From assembly GCA_020354645.1 (NCBI GenBank), contig CP070652.1:2935225-2999224 (forward strand): a stretch of 64,000 nucleotides of DNA, read 5' to 3'. A program made the position numbers and the translations under genes. The notes under the pieces were generated by a model that was not told the origin of the DNA, did not search any database, and saw only the letters and a list, made by a program, of their open reading frames with translations. Position 1 is the stretch's first letter; each line of letters begins with the position of its first letter. The stretch comes from Deltaproteobacteria bacterium (lineage in GTDB: Bacteria > Desulfobacterota > Desulfobacteria > Desulfobacterales > G020354645). Shown piece after piece: positions 17,451 to 26,243 of the stretch.

Positions 17451-18764
17451 ATGAATCAGATGGAGAATCTGTTACTACCAGCAATTGTTTTTATTGCGGT
17501 CTATGTGTTCATCTCATTTGAGCTGCTGAACAAGGCCGTTGCCGCAATTCTTGGTGTGATGCTGCTGGTGGTTCTCAGGGCGACTGAAGTGCGGACTGCA
17601 GTTGGTTACATCGACCTTGAAACCATCATGCTGCTCATGGGAATGATGGCTATCGTCGCTGTGCTGCGCAAGTCCGGATTTTTTGCTATTTTAAGCGTCA
17701 AAATAGCCAACCTCACGGGAGGAAGTCCGCCCAAGATTCTGGTTTTATTTTCGCTGGTGACGGCCATTACATCGGCGTTTCTCGATAACGTCACAACCGT
17801 TTTGATCATGGTGCCAATGGTGATCGAAATCACCAGAGGCATGGGATTGGATCCAAAAATCTATATTATCACCCAGGCGATGGTTTCAAACCTTGGTGGA
17901 ACGGCGACCCTGGTCGGTGATCCGCCGAATGTGATCATCGGGTCCAAGGTCGGGCTGACCTTTAATCAGTTTGCCGCTTATCTTGTTTTACCGGTTATCG
18001 TTTCCCTCGCCGGAGTGGTATTTTACTGTTGGCTGACCAATCGTGAAAGAATCCCGCCAATTGACACGAACCTGCCTAAACTCTTTTCCGTTCAGCTGTT
18101 GCTCGAAAAAATTAAAATTGATTTTCTGAATGTCAGCATCGACAGGATTTTTCTGCTTAAAAGTCTATCCGGTCTCGGGCTGGCGCTATTGCTGTTTGTC
18201 ACCCAGGCCGCAACCGGATTGACCCCAGGCGTGACGGCTGTCAGCGTTGCCATGATCCTTTTTGTCGTTACGGCGGTGGATGTCGAAGAAATACTTCGAG
18301 AAATCGATTGGAGCACGTTGCTGTTTTTTTCCGGTCTTTTTATTTTAGTGGGCGTATTGGAAGAAAAAGGAGCCATCGAGTGGATTGCGCGAAACATATT
18401 TCTTCGCATCGGACACAACCCATACGCAATGGTGCTGATGGTTCTGTGGGTGTCCGGGATTGTATCCGGTTTCATTGATAATATCCCCTATACCATAACC
18501 ATGATTCCAATCGTCGGGTTGATGCTGGGCTCACAACCAGTTCCCCACAATCTCCTGTGGTGGGCGTTATCTTTAGGCGCCTGTTTTGGCGGCAATCTGA
18601 CCATGATTGGGGCTTCGGCGAATATTGTATCGTGTGGAATTGCCAAAAAATATGGTTATGTAATCACCTTCTTCGAATTTATGCGCATCAGTGCCATTGC
18701 GACTATTATTTCCCTGGTGATCTCATCTGTAATTCTCATGGCCTATATGCTGATACTACAATGA
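17451..18764 (+). CDS. ArsB/NhaD-type ion transporter (SLC13-related)
   Basis: A 437-residue membrane protein of the ion-transporter superfamily that includes ArsB, NhaD and the mammalian P protein. Conserved pieces are LETIMLLMGMMAIVAVLRKSG, the hairpin TSAFLDNVTTVLIMVPMV, GGTATLVGDPPNVIIGSKVG, and the inverted-repeat partners SGFIDNIPYTITMIPIVG and GGNLTMIGASANIVSCGIA. Both halves carry the 'DN(V/I)' helix-break motifs used in ion binding. The substrate (arsenite, Na+ or another anion) cannot be fixed; no arsenic regulator or reductase is near. Its stop overlaps the start of the next gene (ATGA), so the two are translationally coupled. Confidence 0.85.
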   Translation: MNQMENLLLPAIVFIAVYVFISFELLNKAVAAILGVMLLVVLRATEVRTAVGYIDLETIMLLMGMMAIVAVLRKSGFFAILSVKIANLTGGSPPKILVLFSLVTAITSAFLDNVTTVLIMVPMVIEITRGMGLDPKIYIITQAMVSNLGGTATLVGDPPNVIIGSKVGLTFNQFAAYLVLPVIVSLAGVVFYCWLTNRERIPPIDTNLPKLFSVQLLLEKIKIDFLNVSIDRIFLLKSLSGLGLALLLFVTQAATGLTPGVTAVSVAMILFVVTAVDVEEILREIDWSTLLFFSGLFILVGVLEEKGAIEWIARNIFLRIGHNPYAMVLMVLWVSGIVSGFIDNIPYTITMIPIVGLMLGSQPVPHNLLWWALSLGACFGGNLTMIGASANIVSCGIAKKYGYVITFFEFMRISAIATIISLVISSVILMAYMLILQ

Positions 18765-19651
18765 ACCTGAATGAAAGAGAAATTCTCTATAAATTAATCC
18801 GGGACCATGAAGAAGTCATGGGTGTTTCCCGGACCACCATGGTTTCATTGAAATCCTACCGGCATGCGTTACAAAAACTTAAAATCTCCGACAACAGCGC
18901 TTTTAAGAATTCGGTTTTGGAGCTAAACGCAGTGATAAAGGATACAGAACCCAAAATCATACCGCTCACCCACCTGGTCGAAGAATTTGAAGCCGAGCTG
19001 CAAATTTATTTCGAAAATCCTTTTGAGCAAATCCGCGATCACGCCCTGAAAATACTTAATCAAAAACTTGCCCGTTACGAAAATTGCATTCAAGGCGTCA
19101 TCGGCCATGGCGTGCGGGTGGTTGAAGGAAATGATTTCATCATTGTCCAGTCACCCAGTTTGGCGATTCGAAATGTGCTAAAACAAGCACATTCCGAATT
19201 GAATAAGAAGTTCAAGGTCTTGATTCTCGATCAGAATTTTATTCGGATGAAGCAACTCATCAAAGAGCTGTCCCAGGTAGGCGTCGAGCTCCTTGTGATT
19301 CCTGAGTACAATTTGAGTCATTTTCTGGAAACTGCAACCAAGCTTCTCATCGGCGCAGTGTCGATTACTCCCGACAAAAAAATCATTACCACGGTGGGAA
19401 CTGCCAATGCCGTTGGTTTATGCCACCTGAATCGGATTCCGATTTATCTGCTTGCAAATTCACTGAAATTTGCACACCGGTTGGTATCCGAGCAGCATAT
19501 TTATCGGGAGGAAAGTTGGCGCTCGTATGACAATTTGACCTACCGGCATGCTGCGTATTCCCATGATCAAGTAGATTTGGATTTGATCGATCATGTCATA
19601 ACCGAACAAGGAGAAATAAACACCCGAAACCAATTGATCCCAACTGTTTAA
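18761..19651 (+). CDS. eIF-2B alpha/beta/delta family protein
   Basis: A 296-residue protein of the eIF-2B alpha/beta/delta fold, which in prokaryotes includes ribose-1,5-bisphosphate isomerase and methylthioribose-1-phosphate isomerase. The frame is open further upstream, but that part overlaps the antiporter; the ATG at 18761 inside ATGA is the natural start. The N-terminal half is helical, and the C-terminal Rossmann-like half includes KVLILDQNF, VGVELLVIPEYNLSHFL and the family's TVGTANAVGLCHLNRIPIY. Catalytic Cys and Asp residues of the isomerases are not clearly present, so the enzymatic role is uncertain; regulation of its coupled transporter is a possibility from context only. Confidence 0.75.
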   Translation: MNLNEREILYKLIRDHEEVMGVSRTTMVSLKSYRHALQKLKISDNSAFKNSVLELNAVIKDTEPKIIPLTHLVEEFEAELQIYFENPFEQIRDHALKILNQKLARYENCIQGVIGHGVRVVEGNDFIIVQSPSLAIRNVLKQAHSELNKKFKVLILDQNFIRMKQLIKELSQVGVELLVIPEYNLSHFLETATKLLIGAVSITPDKKIITTVGTANAVGLCHLNRIPIYLLANSLKFAHRLVSEQHIYREESWRSYDNLTYRHAAYSHDQVDLDLIDHVITEQGEINTRNQLIPTV

Positions 19652-19714
19652 CGATCATGATTTTCTTTCGCGCGGATGAGAATTTTAATAGCCACTGTAA
19701 ATTGTCCGAACTCA

Positions 19715-20098
19715 TCAGCCCGGCAAGCATGCAAGAAACAAAACCAATATCAGTGTAAGGGCGGTTATTAAGATAACAAGCCATAGCATCGCCGTGCTAA
19801 CAGCCGCCACAAAGGTTTTGCGATCGTCGGTTTCGTAGAGGATGACATTGCAGGAAAGCAAAAGGCCAACATCCAGATCAGTCTGAAGTGATTGATGCGC
19901 AAAGGGGGGATTGCAGGCGCCCAGAATCATATACTTGCGGAAGTCCTGATCAAGTTTTTCTTCAAAACGGCCTTCATGTCAATCTCTTTTAAAATTCCGA
20001 AGCCATCGCTTTGGAATGCCTCGGTCTGCTGCGGGTCTCTTCAAGGGTTGAGTCCAAAACCGTTTGAAATGCATATTCTTTTACCTGTTCCGTAAGAG
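19715..20098 (-). pseudogene. Degraded DUF302 gene
   Basis: Three minus-strand frames carry consecutive parts of a DUF302 protein: EYAFQTVLDSTLEETRS, then AFQSDGFGILKEIDMKAVLK, then EKLDQDFRKYMILGACNPPF followed by GLLLSCNVILYE. These match the family's usual order (amphipathic helix, GFGILTEIDV strand, LGACNPxxAH, LLLPCNVxVYE) but need at least two frameshifts, and an N-terminal start is missing. The C-terminus runs into an unrelated hydrophobic tail (LWLVILITALTLILVLFLAC). Clear pseudogene, lying directly downstream of the SHOCT-domain gene; DUF302 and SHOCT membrane proteins are often neighbours. Confidence 0.8.
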
Positions 20099-20104
20099 TT
20101 CTCC

Positions 20105-20452
20105 TTACCCTGTCAAATCCTTCTTCTTTTGCTCAAATTCCTCCTTATCGATCTCACTCCTTGCATAACGCTCCTTCAAGATATCCAGGGCCCTTGAACC
20201 GCCGTGCCTCGCTTCTGCACCACCCTTGCTCATCTGGATCAGCCACCTGATGAGAAACACCAAGCCCACGATCAACAAGATCCAGAAAATCAGAAAGAAA
20301 ATTCCACCGAACCAATGCATGCCCCATCCACCCATCATGCCCGGTCCCATATACCAATCCCTGTATCTTTCCTCCTGCGCGAGGACCCTGGTCCATCCGC
20401 AAGATAGAAAAACAAAGCCTACCATAAAGGCCACCTTTATTTGGGTCAACAT
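20105..20452 (-). CDS. SHOCT-domain small membrane protein
   Basis: A 115-residue protein with an N-terminal signal-like helix (1-25), a Met/Gly/Trp-rich stretch (GPGMMGGWGMHWFGG), one strong membrane helix (about 50-72) and a C-terminal SHOCT domain (ALDILKERYARSEIDKEEFE). SHOCT domains are short modules found at the ends of membrane proteins and thought to bind nucleic acid or mediate oligomerisation; the function of this architecture is unknown. It follows the superoxide dismutase gene after a strong hairpin. Confidence 0.8.
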   Translation of the reverse strand: MLTQIKVAFMVGFVFLSCGWTRVLAQEERYRDWYMGPGMMGGWGMHWFGGIFFLIFWILLIVGLVFLIRWLIQMSKGGAEARHGGSRALDILKERYARSEIDKEEFEQKKKDLTG

Positions 20453-20481
20453 CTCTTGTGTTCCCTTTCTTCAGACTATTA

Positions 20482-20516
20482 GGCATCCCCGGATTGCAAC
20501 AAGTCCAGGGGATGCC
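20482..20516. terminator. Strong hairpin between sod and the SHOCT gene
   Basis: A perfect 9-bp stem, GGCATCCCC (20482-20490) and GGGGATGCC (20508-20516). T-rich sequence follows only on the plus strand (TTTTGTT), so it is a canonical terminator for rightward transcription. For the leftward sod transcript it is a stem without a U-tract and may only attenuate. Confidence 0.6.
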
Positions 20517-20522
20517 TTTTGT

Positions 20523-21104
20523 TCATCCCGAGAAGTTTTTGGCCGCAAAATCCCAGTTGACCAGGTTCCAAAAGGATTCGACGTATTTCGGGCGGGCATT
20601 GCGGTAATCGATATAATAGGCATGCTCCCAGACATCACAAGTGAGCAACGCTTTTTTGCCGGCCGTCAACGGCGTGCCGGCATTGCTCGTCTGTTCAATG
20701 GCGAGGGAGCCGTCTTTATTTTTTACCAACCAGGCCCAACCGGAACCAAACAAGGTGACGGCTTTTTGCGAAAATTCTTTTTTAAAATCCTCAAACGAAC
20801 CGAAAGCGGATGTGATCGCTTCGGCCAGAGGCCCGGTTGGTTCTCCACCAGCACCGGGCTTGAGGCAGCTCCAATAAAAGGAATGATTCCATATTTGGGC
20901 AGCATTGTTGAAAACACCTCCGGAAGATTTCAGGATGATCTCCTCCAGTGATGCCTTTTCGAATTCGGTGCCGCCTATCAGGTTATTGAGGTTTGTGACA
21001 TATGCTGCATGATGTTTGCCGTGATGATATTCGAGCGTTTCGGCGGAAATATGAGGTTCGAGCGCCTTTTTGGAATAGGGTAAATCCGGTAGTTTGTGTT
21101 CCAT
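20523..21104 (-). CDS. sodB: Superoxide dismutase, Fe/Mn type
   Basis: A 193-residue cytoplasmic Fe/Mn superoxide dismutase, converting superoxide to peroxide and oxygen. The N-terminal helix has [13 protein letters not shown], the first metal histidine; [13 protein letters not shown] supplies the second, and [19 protein letters not shown] the closing Asp and His. GSGWAWLV is intact. Length and motifs are those of functional enzymes; the Gln in the second coordination sphere region ([12 protein letters not shown]) cannot decide between Fe and Mn with certainty. In an anaerobe it protects during oxygen exposure. The DUF5661-like gene lies 15 bp upstream, so the two are probably cotranscribed. 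Confidence 0.95.
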   Translation of the reverse strand: MEHKLPDLPYSKKALEPHISAETLEYHHGKHHAAYVTNLNNLIGGTEFEKASLEEIILKSSGGVFNNAAQIWNHSFYWSCLKPGAGGEPTGPLAEAITSAFGSFEDFKKEFSQKAVTLFGSGWAWLVKNKDGSLAIEQTSNAGTPLTAGKKALLTCDVWEHAYYIDYRNARPKYVESFWNLVNWDFAAKNFSG

Positions 21105-21119
21105 TTCGACATCCTCCTT

Positions 21120-21557
21120 TCATTTTAATCTATTCAATTCGGCCTTGTTGAGGGCGATTCTGGCCTTGGCCAGCCTTTTATAGTAATCTTTTATTTTGAC
21201 GGTATTGCCCTTAGCCACGGCTTTGATTAAGTCTCCTTCCAGTTCGGCGACCTCTAGCAATTTATAATAATCCAGAGATTCTTTGAAATGTGCCAGCACA
21301 ATCAATCCGGTTAGCAAGGGGTGATTGTTGGTGACATTGGCATCTTTAAATTGCATCCCGTGTTCAAGCTCGACCTCCAGCCCACGGCAAAACTCATTTG
21401 GATCAATATTCATACCTTTTGTATGAAGCTTTTTAAAGATTACCCCGGCCTCCTTGATAGATACCTTAGCTTCTTTCTTTTTGGTCCAATCGCTGATTTT
21501 CAATTCTTTGCAAACTCTTTTTACTTCTTCTACACTGACATATTGCGGGATTTTCAT
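21120..21557 (-). CDS. DUF5661-like small protein
   Basis: A 145-residue soluble protein. The ATG at 21557 is chosen because AAGGAGG stands six bases upstream. The core RGLEVELEHGMQFKDANVTN followed by LIVLAHFKESLDYYKLLEV resembles the DUF5661 family, small helical proteins of unknown function with a histidine- and glutamate-rich site that could bind metal (EVELEHG, LAHFKE). The C-terminal third is a basic helix (IKDYYKRLAKARIALNKAEL). It precedes sod by 15 bp. The role is unknown. Confidence 0.6.
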   Translation of the reverse strand: MKIPQYVSVEEVKRVCKELKISDWTKKKEAKVSIKEAGVIFKKLHTKGMNIDPNEFCRGLEVELEHGMQFKDANVTNNHPLLTGLIVLAHFKESLDYYKLLEVAELEGDLIKAVAKGNTVKIKDYYKRLAKARIALNKAELNRLK

Positions 21558-21646
21558 AATTATCCTCCTTTTTGTAAATAATGCCGTCAATTTATTATAC
21601 TATCATGTAATTATTTCGTTCTTGAAAATGAAAAGCATGGTGAGAA

Positions 21647-22090
21647 TTAACTCAACATCTGACCGACAGCCTTGCCGTAGTCTTGACAGGCTCGCATGCC
21701 GTCGCGACCTGCAATAATCTGTTCTTTCAGGTTTAACGGCCCCAGATTAACCATTTCCATTTTAAAAACATATTGCATGGTATCGTATATCATCTGGGCC
21801 GACTCTCCGCTATGGGTATAAGAACCGAAAGCTCCGCCCATCTTGTCCGTTAAGCTGGCTTTTTGGGCGATAAACAGAAAGGTCTTCATGCCCTCGGTAA
21901 TGTCCCGGTGATACGTCGGGCAACCAAAAACATAACCGTCATATCCCGTCAACGATTTTTCGTCTTTGTTTTCAGAAATTTTCTTTAAATCAACAGTATG
22001 TCCTGTGAAACGGATCCCTTCAGCAATATACTCTGCCATTTTCTCCGTCTTGCCCGTACGGCTCATGTAAGCAACCAATACTTTTTTCAT
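21647..22090 (-). CDS. Flavodoxin-family protein
   Basis: A 147-residue flavodoxin-like FMN-binding electron carrier. The phosphate-binding loop is YMSRTGKTEKMAEYI (residues 8-22), YDGYVFGCPTYHRDI gives the isoalloxazine-flanking loop at about 50-65, and GAFGSYTHSGESAQ gives the third. It is of the short flavodoxin/WrbA-like kind. No partner reductase is adjacent; the neighbouring sod cluster suggests a role in redox stress, which is an inference. Confidence 0.88.
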   Translation of the reverse strand: MKKVLVAYMSRTGKTEKMAEYIAEGIRFTGHTVDLKKISENKDEKSLTGYDGYVFGCPTYHRDITEGMKTFLFIAQKASLTDKMGGAFGSYTHSGESAQMIYDTMQYVFKMEMVNLGPLNLKEQIIAGRDGMRACQDYGKAVGQMLS

Positions 22091-22193
22091 TTTGTATCCT
22101 CCCTTTTTAGGATCATCGAAAGACTGATATTGGTGTTTTTGAGAAAATTGAGATACCAGATTAACAGTTAGAAATGTTCTTACAAGAAATTTT

Positions 22194-22832
22194 TTACGCT
22201 TCCCGGTCCAGTTGATAGAGGATTATAACCAAGACCACAGTGCCGAAAAGCATCCAGAGCGGGCCAAACAGCCACAAGGCCGCAGGTACGGCCAGATAAT
22301 AACCCCGCATGCCCAGGGTATAATGCAGGGCCCCGTGATTGAGCACTTCGCTGACCGTTTCCGGGGTAGCAGTCGGATCTTGTGCTTCAGGGATGTTGAT
22401 CATCATAGCCGCATGGTTGTAATAGCGGATTGAAAGGGTGAAGTTAAAAAATGCGGAGAAAAACAGGACCGCCAGCACCAGCAGCTTGATCATCCATAGG
22501 GTTTCATTTTTAGCACCAGTGATATTCAACGCATGAGAGATTCCTTCAAATACTCCCGGCCGGAAAGCAACCCCCAAAAGACCGAGGCTGATCAATATAG
22601 CCGTGGAGGCCAGAAAGGTAGCCGCCATCACTTGATTGCGCAAAGTCTGCACGGCAAGAATGTCTCGTCCATGCTGCATGATGCTTTGCACCCATTTGCG
22701 GCGGACATGGTTAGTAATACCGACGGCTGTTGTCAGCGGAACGCGGCGCACCTTATACACCAGGTGAACATGATAAATCAGCAATATCAAAATTGCCGTC
22801 GCAGAAAAAATGATTTCAAGCCAGGCATTCAT
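22194..22832 (-). CDS. DUF599 family membrane protein
   Basis: A 212-residue protein with four or five membrane helices, starting in a hydrophobic segment followed by YHVHLVYKVRR. Then come VQTLRNQVMAATFLASTAI, the family hallmark, and FNFTLSIRYYNHAAMMI and MRGYYLAVPAALWLFGP. These match DUF599, an uncharacterised family widespread in proteobacteria. Function unknown. Confidence 0.8.
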   Translation of the reverse strand: MNAWLEIIFSATAILILLIYHVHLVYKVRRVPLTTAVGITNHVRRKWVQSIMQHGRDILAVQTLRNQVMAATFLASTAILISLGLLGVAFRPGVFEGISHALNITGAKNETLWMIKLLVLAVLFFSAFFNFTLSIRYYNHAAMMINIPEAQDPTATPETVSEVLNHGALHYTLGMRGYYLAVPAALWLFGPLWMLFGTVVLVIILYQLDREA

Positions 22833-22938
22833 TAAATCAGGAGATAAATAATAAGCGACTTAAAGTCAAGTTTAGTCGGGTAGAAAAGGGCAGAACGGCT
22901 GAATTCGCTTGGCCCCAAATTTAGGCGACGCGGTTATC

Positions 22939-23234
22939 GTGATTCTCAAAATAAAGTACCAAAACAAAGCCGACTGAAGAGGTTTGGGCAAAGGGTAAAT
23001 TTTTACCGACAAGCTGATCCCTCCGGTGGTTCTAAATTACAAAGGGCTAATGCTGCCGGGATGGGCAAACAACTGTGAGGCCTTGTATTAATCGGATTGT
23101 TGTAACTGGCAGGGTGGTCAATTGAAAGCAAGTGACCATTTGCAAGCCAAGGGGGCAGTGATTGTGCATCTTGTCGGCAAAAATTTACCCTTTGCCCGGA
23201 CCTCGCTTAATCGGAATATTATTTTGAGAATCAC
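22939..23234. mobile_element. MITE-like element, family C (296 bp)
   Basis: Non-coding segment between the DUF599 gene and the exporter operon, with long imperfect inverted ends. The outer repeat is GTGATTCTCAAAATAA at 22939 against its complement ending at 23234. An inner 28-base repeat, which begins GGGCAAAGGGTAAATTTTT at 22986 and is inverted at 23170-23197, has one mismatch. The inverted ends are about 75 bases long in all. No coding capacity. It ends only ten bases from the stop codon of the last exporter gene. Confidence 0.8.
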
Positions 23235-23243
23235 TCTGAATTC

Positions 23244-24365
23244 CTAATCCAGACGTTTCCGGAAACGATTCACCGCACCCGTAAAGACGACTCCACCCAG
23301 AATCATTAGGGCTAATAATTGAGGCCACAGAATTTCAAGCCCTGTCCCTTTTAAAAAGATGCCCCGGATAATAAGGAGAAAATACCGCAGCGGATTCAAG
23401 TAAGTGAGCCACTGCACCACGGTCGGCATGTTGGCAATGGGGAACACAAAGCCACTGAGCATAAAAAAGGGAAGAATGAAAAAAAAGTTGGTCATCATGG
23501 CCTGCTGTTGGGTCTGGGATACCGTGGAAATAAACAGCCCGATTCCGAGAGTACTCAACAAAAAAATGCAGGTAGCGCCTAAGAGCAGAAATGCATTGCC
23601 AACCATCGGGATCTTAAACCACAGGATGGCAAACGCAATTACCATCACCATCTGTGCCTGGGCAATGATGATGAAGGGAATGGTTTTGCCCAGAATCAGT
23701 TCAAAGGGTTTCAGCGGGGTGACGATTAACTGTTCCATGGTGCCCGCTTCTTTTTCGCGTACAATGGCCATGGATGTAAACAGCAGCGAGAGCAGCATTA
23801 CTAAAAAGGCCACGATTCCCGGCACATAAAAGTATTGACTGTCCAGGTTGGGGTTGTACCAGGTACGTATGCGCCCATCGATTTCACCGTAGTCGATTCG
23901 CTGTGGATGCAGCTCTCGAAGGAGTTGGATGTTAAACCTTTCCAATAGTGTGGTACTGTAGGCGATTCGGATGGCAGCCATATTACTCATGCTGCCGTCA
24001 GCCAGAATTTGAATTTCAGCCGTATCCCCTCTACGGATTCGTGAACTGAAATCCGGTGGAATTTTAAAGCCCAAATTTATCTTGCGCTGAAATAGCAGGC
24101 GATCAAGTTCTCTGGGATGATCGAGATAATGGGTAATTTGGAATGTTTTATTTGCGTTGATGGTATCTATAAGCCGGCGACTTTCAGGGGTGCGATCTTG
24201 ATCGATAAGCCCCACCCGGATGTTCCGAACATCGGTGGTCACCACGTAGCCAAAAACAATCAGCTGAACAAGGGGGGCAATGACCAAAAGCGGTCTGTTC
24301 TTCTTGTCCCTGAAAAGCTGAATAAACTCTTTTCTGACCAGCTCCCGGATTCTGAGCCAACTCAT
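23244..24365 (-). CDS. ABC-2 type permease (YbhR/YhhJ-like)
   Basis: A 373-residue inner-membrane permease of the ABC-2 family, partner of the two ATPases upstream. It starts with an amphipathic helix (RIRELVRKEFIQLFRDKKNR) and a first membrane helix, has a periplasmic domain of about 140 residues (VRNIRVGLIDQDRTPESRRL ... RTWYNPNLDSQYFYVPGIVA), then five membrane helices with the typical REKEAGTMEQLIVTPLKP loop. Architecture matches E. coli YbhR, which with YbhS, YbhF and YbhG exports cations and drugs. The start follows one base after the stop of the sister permease; it is the last gene of the operon. Confidence 0.9.
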   Translation of the reverse strand: MSWLRIRELVRKEFIQLFRDKKNRPLLVIAPLVQLIVFGYVVTTDVRNIRVGLIDQDRTPESRRLIDTINANKTFQITHYLDHPRELDRLLFQRKINLGFKIPPDFSSRIRRGDTAEIQILADGSMSNMAAIRIAYSTTLLERFNIQLLRELHPQRIDYGEIDGRIRTWYNPNLDSQYFYVPGIVAFLVMLLSLLFTSMAIVREKEAGTMEQLIVTPLKPFELILGKTIPFIIIAQAQMVMVIAFAILWFKIPMVGNAFLLLGATCIFLLSTLGIGLFISTVSQTQQQAMMTNFFFILPFFMLSGFVFPIANMPTVVQWLTYLNPLRYFLLIIRGIFLKGTGLEILWPQLLALMILGGVVFTGAVNRFRKRLD

Positions 24366-24366
24366 C

Positions 24367-25500
24367 TCACAAGCCCTCCTTTTTTAGGACCGCAAGATTC
24401 AGGCCGGCCAGAGTGAAAAACATCAAGCCCAGAATCAGAAAACTTGGCCATAGATAAGACAATGTCAGGTTTCGTAAATATAACCCATTCAGGATATCGA
24501 TGTAATATGTGGCCGGCACGATATGGCTGATCATTTTGAGTATTGCCGGCATGTTCTCCTGAGGAAAGACAAAGTTGGAAAGCAAAAGAGAAGGCAGATA
24601 GGTTACCATTATCGCCATCTGGTTGGACACCAGTTGGGATTTGGTCAATGTGGAAATCAGCAGTCCGATTCACAGGGCTACCCCCAGATAAATGGCAGAT
24701 GCCATAATCATCAACCAAAAGCTGGATTTCATAACCACGCCAAACAATAGCTGCCCCATTAAAATAGCCACCAGAACGTCAATGAGCGCGATAAAAAAAT
24801 AAGGAATGGCTTTTCCAAGCAAAAATTCAGCTGCCCCTACCGGCAGTGACCGGATGGTTTCCATGGTGCCGTTTTCATATTCCCGGGCAATCACCAGAGA
24901 AGTCAACAAAGCACCGACAATCATGATAATAAGGCCAATGATGCCGGGTACAATGAAGTTGCGGCTTTCCAGATCCTCGTTAAACCACACCCGGATGCGT
25001 CCCTCCACAGGGGTCTTTATCTTTTCCAGACCCCGGCGGTTGAGAAATTTGACCAGTTCTTTTTGGTTCGCTTGCGATATATAAGCTGTTATATAAGCCC
25101 GGGTGCTGCCGGCAAAATTCGGATCGCTGCCGTCAATAATCACCTGCAGCGCACTTTCACGATCCGATTTGAGATTTTCGGTCCAATCCGGTGGAATCAC
25201 AATTGCCTGAATGGCCAGGTTTCGATCGAGATAACGAACCGCGGTGTCGCTATCCGGAAGATAGCCAATGACATCGAAATAGACCGAGGCATTAAGTTTG
25301 CTAATAAAATCACGACTTTCTTGGGTTCTGTCATAATCAACCACGGCGGTTCTTATATTTTCCACATCCAGACTGAGGGCATACCCGAAGAGTAAAATCA
25401 AAAGCAGGGGGATAATAAACGCCAGATAAAGACTGCGGAAATCCCGAATAAGGTGAAAATATTCCTTTTTGGCGATGGCCTGCACTTTCTTCAGGTTCAT
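24367..25500 (-). pseudogene. ABC-2 type permease (YbhS-like) with in-frame TGA
   Basis: A 377-codon permease homologous to the next gene, interrupted by one TGA at 24670-24672. Before the stop lie the periplasmic domain (VRTAVVDYDRT-like loop, VWFNEDLESRNFIVPGI) and three membrane helices with REYENGTMETIRSLPVG. After it, in the same frame, the sequence continues smoothly: IGLLISTLTKSQLVSNQMA, LPSLLLSNFVFPQENMPAI. A glycine codon GGA in the family's 'LGxGLLIST' region would become TGA by one change. Everything else is intact, and start and stop overlap the neighbours tightly, so the mutation is recent or a base-call error. Without a second permease the exporter would be inactive or rely on a homodimer. 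Confidence 0.85.
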
Positions 25501-26243
25501 GGCTTTCTCCGGGCCATCAGGGTAATAAACGCATCGTTTAAATCCGCTTGCGGCCGGTTCGGCAAGACATTGCGGATAATTTCATCTGGGGAGCCGGTGG
25601 CGGCAATTTTCCCTTCGTTGATAATGACGACCCGGTTACAGTGCTGAGCCTCATCCATGTAATGGGTCGTCACAAAAACAGTTACGCCTTCTATGGTAAG
25701 CTGCTTAATAAAATCCCAAAAATGCCTGCGGGTAATCGGATCCACACCGGAAGTCGGTTCATCCAGAAACAATATTTTGGGACGATGAAGCAATGCACAG
25801 CCCAAGGCCAAGCGTTGGCGCCACCCCGGGGGCAGATCACGGGTCAGGCGTTCGCGCACATTCGTCAGACGAGTGATCTTCAAGATCTTTTCTGCTCGCT
25901 CCTGCCACAAGTGCGACGGGACATCATAGATACCCAGGTAAAACCGGATGTTTTCAAACGGGGTCATGTCCGGGTATAGCGAAAATTTCTGGGACATGTA
26001 ACCGATGGTGTGTTTGATTTTCTCGGCCTCGCTGAAAATATCATATCCGTTGACATGACCGGTTCCGGCACTGGGCGTAATAATCCCGCAGAGCATGCGG
26101 ATGGTGGTGGATTTACCGGCGCCGTTAGGCCCCAAAAACCCGAAGATCTCCCCTCTCCCCACCGAAAAGGAAATACGATCAACCGCCACAAATCGGCCGA
26201 ATCGTTTTTCCAGGTCTATGACGCTTACGGCCTCAGGATCCAA
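25497..26243 (-). CDS. ABC transporter ATP-binding protein (second of two)
   Basis: A 248-residue ATPase of the multidrug/ABC-2 type. Walker A GPNGAGKSTT (about 38-47), Q-loop YMSQKFSLYPDMT, a signature region reading LPPGWRQRLALG instead of a clear LSGGQ, Walker B ILFLDEPTSGVDP and switch histidine VTTHYMDEA. The altered signature (PPGWRQR) is as found in the C-terminal ATPase half of YbhF and relatives, where one of the two sites is degenerate. Start overlaps the previous gene by 11 bases and its stop overlaps the permease start (ATGA). Confidence 0.92.
   Translation of the reverse strand: MDPEAVSVIDLEKRFGRFVAVDRISFSVGRGEIFGFLGPNGAGKSTTIRMLCGIITPSAGTGHVNGYDIFSEAEKIKHTIGYMSQKFSLYPDMTPFENIRFYLGIYDVPSHLWQERAEKILKITRLTNVRERLTRDLPPGWRQRLALGCALLHRPKILFLDEPTSGVDPITRRHFWDFIKQLTIEGVTVFVTTHYMDEAQHCNRVVIINEGKIAATGSPDEIIRNVLPNRPQADLNDAFITLMARRKP

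Noticed and set aside
24670..24672. Selenocysteine codon in the permease
   Set aside because: UGA recoding occurs in this phylum, but the residue is a conserved glycine position in a membrane helix, and no SECIS-like hairpin is seen directly downstream. A nonsense change is simpler.
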